Shown here: positions 57,223 to 64,000 of the stretch, piece by piece
How positions within the stretch are numbered: the first letter of the stretch is position 1
How the letters are laid out: each line of letters opens with the position of its first letter
Assembly: GCF_963576675.1 (NCBI RefSeq)
Contig: NC_088910.1
Span: 109,458,807-109,522,806 of the forward strand
Direction: 5' to 3'
DNA: 64,000 nt
Origin: Euphorbia lathyris
Lineage: Eukaryota > Streptophyta > Magnoliopsida > Malpighiales > Euphorbiaceae
Made by a program: the position numbers and the translations under genes
Notes under the pieces: generated by a model
Told to the model about the DNA's origin: nothing
Databases searched by the model: none
What the model saw: only the letters and a program-made list of their open reading frames with translations

Positions 57223-59530
57223 TTAACCAGAAGAGTAAGCTTTCCATGATCTATGTCAGCATCATGGTCGTCATAGCTCCCATCCTGTTAAAACACCAAG
57301 TAGAAACATAGATTATATCATTATTCTATGTTAAAAGCACTGGATTAACATTAAAAACAAACTTACATCAATCATTACAACAGAAGTTGTATGAACAATT
57401 TCACTCTCCTTCTGTTGTTTCTCTTTCTTCTCCATCTCCTCCTGCTCTTTCTTCTCCCTCTCATCATGCTCTTTCTTCTCCTTCTCCTTATGCTCTTTCT
57501 TCTCCTTTTCCTCCCTCTCCATATTCCTCTCCTTCTCCTCCTGCTCTTTCTTCTCCTTTTCCTCCCTCTCCATATTCATCTCCTTCTCCTCCTGCTCTTT
57601 CTTCTCCCTATCCTCCTGCTCTATCTTCTCCTTTTCCTCCCTCTCCCTATTCCTCTCATTCTCCTCCTGCTCTTTCTTCTCCCTATCCTCCTGCTCTTTC
57701 TTCTCATTTTCCTCCCTCTCCCTGTTCCTCACCTTCTCCTCATGCTCTTTCTTCTCATTCTCCTCCATCTCCTTTGCATGCTCATCCATCTCATACATAT
57801 GAACCTCCCCCTCATACATCCCACGTTTCACATCCCGTTGTGACTTCAGTTCCTGCACATCACGTTCTACAACGGACAATCTATTTACAAAGGCAGCCAA
57901 ATGGTCATTCATTTTCCTCTTTTGCTGACCAAACTGTTCAGTTATTATCTTCTCTTGCTCAGCAAACTTTTCATTCATTTTCTTCTCGTGCTCAGCAAAC
58001 ATCCTCCTCAGTAGTCGTTCCAGACCAGATTGTTTCTTCTTCTGGACAGGTACTATAGGAGAGACAATGAAGGCATTTTCATCATTATCCGTCTCAGATT
58101 TACTGTCATCCTCTACATCAACCTCTCCTCCTTCATATGTACCCAAATCCTCCCGTCCCTCTGTTTCCATGCCTTCATCCTCTTCATCGTCTTGCCCCTT
58201 TTCCACCTCTTTCACGTTTTCCTCCTCTTTCCCCTTTTCCTCCTCTTGTCCCTTTCCCTCCGCTTGCCCCTTTTCCACATCGGTAAATAGTTGGTCATAA
58301 TTACACGACAGACCATCCACATGGTTTACTAGATGTTGATACCATGAGTTTTCTTTCTCCCTATCTTCAGCTGTAAGTTTAGTGGCATTTGGTTCTTTAC
58401 CCGAATAAAAATACAAATGTACAAATAAACAAGTCAATCAGATGTATAGCATAATAGTGACACATATAGGCACAATGATTGGTCAACTTACTTGAAATAT
58501 GTCTAAAACTTGTTGCAATTTAGCGATAGCGGTCTTTTTCCATCGTAGCCATCATGGGCTGCGAGTGCCTTTCGTCTCATACCATCCGTGGGTGGCATCC
58601 CATACTTCCAACAACCAAGCCTGCAACAAAGTTCCAATTCATTATTTATGCCTATTATTATCATTTCTAGTATATAGAATATACACACATCATACCTGAA
58701 ATACGTGTGCAAAACCATATAGGTTGAATGAGACACGGTTAGTCCTCAAACGATCCCTATAAGCACGCATCTGTTCAATTCGGTCTTTTCCACCAATCAT
58801 CCCTTTAACAAGAGACCTGTAGGTCACGTCCCAGGCCAAAACACCCTACGGGAACTCGTTAAACAATGTTGGAAATTTAGCAAGTTCAAAAACCCAATGA
58901 AGAGCTTGTTTGTTGCAATGTTATCCAACACACAGCCAATGACAAAGTACAACATGGCAAATGAAACTGCATCCTGATCAGATTCATTCTTCCAAACAGT
59001 TTGCTGCATAATTGTGTCCACGTCTTTAAAGGTTGGTGTAGGGTTACATGGAAAAAACTTCTTCCTAAATCTGTCCGGTTTATTTAGCGCACTAAATCTT
59101 TCTGTAAATGCTTCCATGTCTCCAAATCGTAACCCACTTAGGAGTCCAAACTCCCAATCCCCAAATCTCAACTCAACACCTCTAACTTTGAAGCAAAGCT
59201 CCCTCGGTTCGAGGTCTTCAATATGATCTCCCTTGTTAAAAGGGTATGACAAAGGACTCCTGCAAATACTATATTGGTCATCTCCAAATACTGCCCGAAG
59301 CAACTCTTCCTAAATAGATCTACTTGGTTTGGTGTTAAAAACTCCTTTATATGTTTTGCTGCTTCTAGACTACACCTAACTGTGATGACGCTTTCCGTTC
59401 CAAATGCTTTTTGTATTTATATTCAGATTTCTTCTTGGCTTTCTTCTTCGAAGAAGAGCCATGCTCATCTCTCTTCCTCTTGTCTCCATGATCATGCTGA
59501 AATCGCTGGAAAGTTAGAGAGAGGGATATC
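57223..59530 (-). pseudogene. MULE ULP1 gene, 5' part (DUF1985, acidic and coiled-coil region)
   Basis: Minus strand. It begins near 59530 in a Lys-rich stretch (HGDKRKRDEHGSSSKKKAKK), then DUF1985: EAAKHIKEFLTPNQVDLF and NIVFAGVLCHTLL in one frame, LCFKVRGVELRFGDWEFGLL in another (58824-59303), so a frameshift lies near 59250. 57366-58437 is strongly acidic (VEKGQDDEEDEGME) and then a long Glu/Lys coiled coil of EREEKEKKEQEEKE repeats. The donor at 57365 (GAT/GTAAGT) joins exon 57223-57288 (DGSYDDHDADIDHGKLTLLV). The solo LTR splits LLV from NQVV in frame. Confidence 0.8.
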
Positions 59531-59583
59531 GGGGTGTTAGGTTAGACAGATGGAAGTTCGAATGTTAAAGAGCGGGGAGCGGA

Positions 59584-59706
59584 AAGTTAGAGATGAGAGC
59601 AAGGTTGGAATTTAGTTAATGAAATGTGTTAGTTTTGGTGAGTTTTTCAAAGAGAGTTAGAAAAGAAAACTAACACCTTAAAAGGTGCTAGTTTTGTAAT
59701 TGTCCC
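59584..59706 (-). repeat. MULE right terminal inverted repeat
   Basis: Reverse complement of the left repeat, outer end ...GTAATTGTCCC at 59706, followed by TTTTAAAAA. Confidence 0.92.
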
Positions 59707-59715
59707 TTTTAAAAA

Positions 59716-60251
59716 TCTCATTTGAGATAAAAAAAAAAAAATTAATTGAAATTACACCAACCTTAGGTTTCTGTTCCTATAGAGATTTTAAAATCTAATC
59801 AGTGATTTTTGTACAAGGTTAGATAAGTTTATGTTCGTATAGAAATTTTAAAATCTCATCAGTGATTTTTGTATAAAGGTTAGATAAGTTTCTGTTCGTA
59901 TAGAGATTTTGAAAATCTCAACAGGGATTAGGGGAGGACTACGCGCAGCACACCTTGCAAAGGGGCAAGGTGTGTCGCAATCGAGATTCCAAAATCTCGA
60001 CCGTGACACGCGTGATTCCTGCATAGGAAATCAGTTTTCCTTCTCCTTTCTTTTCCTTATGCATTAATTTCGAATTTTGATTTTAATTTTTCACCAAAAG
60101 GCATCTTTTCATTTTCAATAGTCGTGATTTTTGGAATTAAAACCTATAAATTAAATTTTTTGACATATCTTTCCTACTTTCATTTATTCTCAGAATTTCT
60201 GAAACCTTTATTTTAATTCATTAGTTTTAAATACCAAAAAAAATCTTTATC
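59716..60251 (+). promoter_or_regulatory. Athila pre-ORF region with GAGATT-AAAATCTC palindromes and TATA-like box
   Basis: Two to three tandem units of about 62 bp (59764-59940), each with the palindrome AGATTTTNAAAATCT, then a GC-rich inverted repeat (TCGCAATCGAGATTCC... AAAATCTCGACCGTGACA, 59969-60005). This last motif matches the LTR palindrome of element 1. CCTATAAATTAAA at about 60145-60157 is TATA-like, roughly 100 bp before the ATG of the next gene. Promoter role inferred. Confidence 0.55.
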
Positions 60252-61150
60252 ATGGCTCCTTCTCCAAAACATTTGAAGAAACGTTATCCCGCTCGCGGAA
60301 ATCGTGTTGACATTTCAGCACGTTATGGTGCGTGGTTCCCAATTTTCAACGAAGATGAGGGACGCCGCTATTTCCACTTCCACTACGTCATGTTTTGTGG
60401 CATGATGTACATGGACGAGTTCTTGAATGATGAACTCGGTATTATCGTAGATATTACCTGTTACCTTAACAATTTAGGATGGAATAAGTTTTCCTCCATG
60501 CGTTTCCCAATTATAGGAAATTGGGCAATAGAGTTCTTTTCCACAGTTCGATTCGTCGATAAGCGGCGAATACGTCTCAGTTTTTGCAATAATGGAAGAG
60601 AGTTTACATTCGGTTATCCCGAATTGCATGCATGGTTTGGTTTTCCACTACGTGGAGCATCTAATATCCATTCTGGTAGAGATATGACTTCTCGAGATAT
60701 ATGAAGGATGATGACAGGATTGTGGCATTTTAATCCACAGTTTGCATTAAAAAACTGATCGAATCCAACTCCATCTTATATCTCCATAAGTATCTCTACT
60801 ATAGTATTTTTGGACGTGTTTACGGAAATGTAGTCTGTGACACAGACTTACATGCTTTGGGAGATATTCTTCAAGGTAATGTTGTGGATTCTTTGCATAT
60901 TTTGATGGAAGATTTGATATCTGCCTCACGTTTGAAGAATAAGAAAGTTGGATATAGGGATATTGTTTGCGGAATTATTTTGGGTGCCAATGGCACAATT
61001 TCCGTTCCTTGGAGCGAAAATGAACCATTCCATGTCCTTGATTTTGACTTCTTAGAGAACGAATGACTTGTCAAGCGTGAATTTCGTCTTGGTCCGCGGT
61101 TTCTTTCTTTACAAGAGAGATAACTATTCAAGTAAAAATAAACCGGACTC
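60252..61150 (+). pseudogene. ATHILA ORF1-type gene in env position
   Basis: ATG 60252: MAPSPKHLKKRYPARGNRVD; then the family motif region (YLNNLGWNKFSSMRFP, WAIEFFSTVRF, FTFGYPELHAWFGFP) to a TGA at 60702. After that stop and a shift near 60758 the similarity continues: LYYSIFGRVYGNVV, LHALGDILQGNVVD, YRDIVCGIILGANG, to about 61150. It matches the plant ATHILA ORF-1 family (PF03078) by motif order. These ORFs sit downstream of integrase in Athila and are often called env-like, but no membrane segment is visible here. Confidence 0.75.
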
Positions 61151-61329
61151 AATTTTAATGATTGTGTATATATGTTCCAATTTTAATGAAATCATCTATT
61201 TTATCAATTTTAGATTAAGAAAAGCCCTTAAGGCTAGGCTTTTATTAATTTTTTGTTTTGTTTTTCCTGCAACTTGGTCACTTGCTTGACGAAATTAATT
61301 CTGATTCCATCATGATAAAATTCTGCTTC

Positions 61330-62414
61330 CATCAGGATAAATTTCAAGACCACCGAATGGCTAGGACCAGCACCGGATGAATCTTTCTGATATGTTGAAC
61401 AGTTTGTATCAAAAAAAAATATGACTCATGAGCACGTTTTGATTGCCAGCAGAAAACTGTCTCCCATCAGTGACTTCATCACCATCACGATCTATGACAG
61501 TTCCCTCCATAAAATCAGTTGGCTGTATCATAATATGAGGCCTATAGGAAGAAATTGAAACTGCATTAGTCCATCACATCTGTCTTTATATCCACCAATT
61601 AGAGCAGATTGAAGAGTGAGAGGGAACTGCACCATGCTTTCTGGGTAGCTGTTACCTCTCCAAGGGCAGCAGGCTTTATGGCCAACATCATGCTGTTGGA
61701 AAAGGCTCCCCTAGCACTTTCAACTTCAACCAAAAAAGAAAAGAAAAAAGGCACCCTAGCGCAGTGTACTCTACCAATATGATTTAGACATTGATTAGAA
61801 AATCAAAAGGACTCTGCCTAACCAAGTGACAATAGAACAGATCAACTTGTAACTAACATGACGAACTTTGGCCTAAGGATGAACTTATAACAATCCACAA
61901 GTTTATTATAAAAAAACAACAAAATTCCATGGAGTGAAGAACTAGAAAATTGTTCAGAGCTTTAATTTGACCTGTAAAAAAAATGGAACAATTGGTTCCG
62001 AGTAGCAAACAAAATTAGAAATGACAACCCTTCAACTTATGTTTCCTTTCTAATATATCATTTCTCATTTCATGCAGCTTCATTCTGTATTAGAAACATG
62101 GGAAAACTAGGATTATGCATTACCTTCTCTCTTCGTAGAACAACCCTTAACATCAATGTTGTGAGGTCATATGACATGTAAGATAAACTGGTTTAATTCA
62201 GTGCGTGAAATCACCTATGAATGAGATTTTTTTTTTTTTTTTTTGATAATACCTATGAATGAGATTTGATATGCTGAAATTACAAGAGCTAAACTTCTGC
62301 AGGAGTCAAGGAAGGTGAAAGAAAACTCAGGCATGCACCACATGATTCACACATAATTTTGTCATTATAAATGTTCATCCAACCTCTCTGAGCACAAGCC
62401 AGTGAACTAGCAAT
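61330..62414 (-). pseudogene. C3HC (NIPA/ILP1-like) zinc-finger gene, fragmentary exons
   Basis: Exon 62295-62414 (minus, TTCTTGCAG acceptor, GAA/GTTTAG donor) encodes IASSLACAQRGWMNIYNDKI and MCESCGACLSFLSP, the first half of the plant zf-C3HC finger. Further exon-like pieces: 61650-61720 (VEVESARGAFSNSMMLAIKP, donor GTAACA) and 61420-61550 (TVIDRDGDEVTDGRQFSAG). After a run of nine T at 61411-61419 that shifts the frame, YQKDSSGAGPSH follows. The last two strings fit the C-terminal part of plant C3HC proteins as I remember it. No start exon or second half of the finger is found, so probably a decayed or partial gene. Confidence 0.6.
62213..62267 (-). mobile_element. Poly(A)-only retroinsertion with 17-bp target duplication
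   Basis: ACCTATGAATGAGATTT occurs at 62213-62229 and again at 62251-62267. Between them are only a T run (to 62244) and GATAAT. A long TSD plus a homopolymer tail is the signature of LINE-driven target-primed insertion on the minus strand, here truncated to little but its tail. Confidence 0.7.
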
Positions 62415-62787
62415 CTGCAAGAATAAGAACAGGAACATCAAACCCCATAACTACAACTCGAACGAGAAAATTATAGAGAGAATCTCTCATTGCTCTTCCA
62501 GCATACCAATTCACAAAACTACTATTTTATCCAAAAAAACTAAGGCACGCAAGAGGCAATATATTATACAGGAATCCAAAAAGAGAAAACTTGCCTTCTA
62601 ATGTATATCATATATAATACAAGGAGTTCTGCCACATTACCAGAGATATTTATAGGCGAATTTCCTGCAAAACTTAACAAAAATAAGCACATCACAATGA
62701 CCACCTATTCATACACTCATACAACTTAATCATACATGATGTTTAGCTTTTAAATACTTACAAGCTTAAATGAACTACGAACTGCAA

Positions 62788-63875
62788 TTAAGCATCACCT
62801 CCGTCTTCACCTTGTTGATCACTTGGTACTTCATGCCAAGGCATGTTGTACTTTTCACAGAGCTGTTTAATTGAGATTAAATCTGCTGCTGTATCTGTCC
62901 CGTAGAAAAAAAGGAAACATAGGGATGATGAAACGTGCCCTGCACATGGTTAAGTACAACCTAAAAGTTTACATTTTGATTAAAATTTGGTAGCCCCGGA
63001 GAAATTAGATGTTAATCAAAATCTGTATCCCACAAACTTCAACTCCCCACCCACAAAAAAGAGACACTTGTCTTTTTCAATTCAAGGAACCAGAATTAAC
63101 ATACACAGAAAATTCATTCCAATTCCAAATTCGTTTTTTACAATAAAAATTAAATAAAATGAAAGGCCTCTTGGACCAAATTGATAAAATGCTTATTACC
63201 ATAGGCCACTAGTAGATTGGGATCTGCATGTACATCAACCAAAACCTGAAAACAAAAAATATATATCTTTAATGTCCATTTTATAACCCGAGGCAACTTT
63301 ATGGACCAACATATAGATTAGATGAAACAAATCACTACTACATCCTTCTTTTTCGAATGACAAGCATCTGCTAGAATATTCATCAATGGACATAATAATT
63401 GGATTAGAGCCACATCTTTGGAGACGCATGGTCTAGAATTATAATGTCCTCATTCTTTTTCGAGACAAATAAGGCATTGATTTTACTTTGAATTAAAAGA
63501 GATAATGTAAGTATACTTTACCAAATATCTTGTGTGTCACTTTTTCTCCTAAACAAAATGCATACATTGGCTTTTCATATACCTAAGCTTTCACTGATAC
63601 AGCCAGAGACTCTGCCTCATGCTTGGAAATTTGATCCCACGATTATGCTGCTACAACATAGTTAAGAAATTTGGGATAACAAAAAGGGAATTCAAACAAT
63701 AAGGATGTTGTAACTTGTCAAAGATAAATCTGATATATTAATGACTTCACACATTCTTTTTGGATTTAAGCTAAATTTTGGTAAAAATAGCACAACTTCA
63801 AGCTCATCGTAGTCGTACGATGCTGATACCCTTACCTTGAGCTTCGTTCTTTGAGGATGATCCTCGTTTTGCCTC
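62788..63875 (-). CDS. 3' end of an unidentified intron-containing host gene
   Basis: Three exons with standard borders on minus: 63836-63875 (acceptor ACAATAG, donor CAAG/GTAAGG), 63200-63245 (acceptor TTTTCAG, donor TATG/GTAATA) and 62788-62894 (acceptor GGGACAG, stop TAA). Spliced, they read RQNEDHPQRTKLK, then VLVDVHADPNLLVAY, then DTAADLISIKQLCEKY, MPWHEVPSDQQGEDGGDA and stop, in one frame across both introns with an acidic C-terminus. I do not recognise the family. Upstream exons lie beyond the window. It lies on the same strand as the C3HC fragments, about 370 bp upstream of their first exon; a single transcript is possible but unsupported. Confidence 0.6.
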
Positions 63876-64000
63876 CTATTGTAGAATAACCTCTACTTCA
63901 ACCTTCCAAGAAGAGAACTCTATCAGCATGCTGTAAATTCATTTCAGTTAGACTTATGAGCAAACATTTTCATATGGTTATGGTATTAGTCCATATGATG
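63876..64000. other. Window end, upstream intron of the host gene
   Basis: If the exon model at 62788-63875 is right, this is intron or upstream coding sequence. I see no clear exon in these 125 bp. Confidence 0.4.

Larger units (their letters stand above)
40602..59706 (+). mobile_element. KAONASHI-like MULE (Mutator superfamily) with mudrA and ULP1 genes
   Basis: Terminal inverted repeats of about 123 bp (40602-40724 and 59584-59706), differing at about four positions, start GGGACAATTACAAAACTAGC. The perfect 9-bp TSD is TTTTAAAAA (40593-40601; 59707-59715). Contents: mudrA-type transposase on plus and, convergently, a DUF1985/ULP1-protease gene on minus, the combination that defines KAONASHI MULEs. 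There is also a small antisense gene in the 5' intron. Without its three LTR insertions (about 10.5 kb) and their extra TSD copies, the element would be about 8.6 kb. Confidence 0.93.
27737..61300 (+). mobile_element. Athila-type Gypsy remnant hosting a Tat element and a MULE
   Basis: The 5' LTR begins TGATAGGGG at 27737 and, apart from the Tat insertion, ends ...AAGATCA at 39390. A degenerate Athila-like primer region (TAGGCGCCG), an integrase remnant (39494-40350), the MULE insertion, and an ATHILA ORF1-type gene (60252-61150) follow in order on the plus strand. gag, protease and RT are gone. I find no 3' LTR, and the right edge at about 61300 is only where host-like sequence starts. It abuts the LINE on the left (ATCAT, 27732-27736); without a right edge the TSD cannot be tested. 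Confidence 0.75.

Noticed and set aside
57387..58058. Long plus-strand Ser/Pro- and Leu-rich reading frames
   Set aside because: They are the complement of the Glu/Lys coiled-coil repeats of the minus-strand ULP1 gene; low-complexity mirror frames without any domain.
1..64000. Endogenous plant pararetrovirus or other viral insertion
   Set aside because: All RT-related sequence is bounded by LTRs with TSDs or belongs to a LINE; no movement-protein or coat-protein motifs were seen.
1..64000. tRNA or rRNA genes
   Set aside because: No A-box/B-box pairs with a foldable cloverleaf were noticed by eye; TGGTATCAGAG sites are primer binding sites, not tRNA genes.

Overview
This is a repeat-dominated stretch of a plant nuclear genome, most likely a eudicot. 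The evidence is the set of angiosperm transposable-element families, plant-type introns, LTR retrotransposons primed by initiator Met-tRNA or Athila-type primer sites, and an exon of the plant C3HC/NIPA-like zinc-finger family at the right end. There are no bacterial genes, CRISPR arrays or RNA genes. Almost everything before about 61.3 kb is mobile DNA inserted into other mobile DNA, and target-site duplications (TSDs) let much of the order be reconstructed.

Left block (1-27736). A minus-strand LINE (RT C-terminal region, zf-RVT, RNase H) is split by a 26-kb insertion with TSD CCTTT/GCTTT. The reading frame resumes across the gap inside the RNase H domain. The insertion is a minus-strand Copia element in a tandem LTR-internal-LTR-internal-LTR array (268-26394). 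Both internal copies share a protease Asp-to-Asn change and a reverse-transcriptase deletion. The third LTR carries a plus-strand SIRE/Maximus-type Copia element (15087-26381, TSD GGGCA) with gag, pol and a long third ORF in the env position. Just before its 3' LTR lies a 109-bp copy of its own left flank.

Middle block (27737-40601). An Athila-type Gypsy element begins at 27737. Its 5' LTR holds ten copies of a 13-bp palindrome and is split by an intact-ended Tat/Retand-type Gypsy element (28727-38637, TSD CCTCT). The Tat element has gag, pol with a second RNase H, and an antisense accessory gene. Athila has lost gag, protease and RT, and jumps from its primer site to a broken integrase.

Right block (40602-59706). 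A Mutator-like element of the KAONASHI type lies inside the Athila remnant, with 123-bp terminal inverted repeats and a perfect 9-bp TSD, TTTTAAAAA. It has a plus-strand mudrA transposase gene (DNA-binding domain, DDE domain, SWIM, AT-hook, CCHC knuckle). A convergent minus-strand gene encodes DUF1985, a coiled coil, an RGG-rich region and a ULP1-type cysteine protease. A small antisense gene with its own TATA box lies in the 5' intron. Three Athila-related non-autonomous LTR insertions (42827-45883, TSD AGAAT; 47852-53732, TSD ACGTC; solo LTR 55648-57222, TSD TTAAC) all sit in MULE exons and share one orientation. Removing each with one TSD copy restores the frame.

After the MULE, the Athila remnant continues with an ATHILA-ORF1-type env-position gene to about 61.1 kb; no 3' LTR is seen. 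From about 61.3 kb the sequence looks like low-copy host DNA: decayed exons of a C3HC zinc-finger gene and the 3' end of an unidentified intron-containing gene, both on the minus strand. Coordinates of LTRs, TIRs and TSDs were read by eye. Family names come from domain recognition, not database searches.
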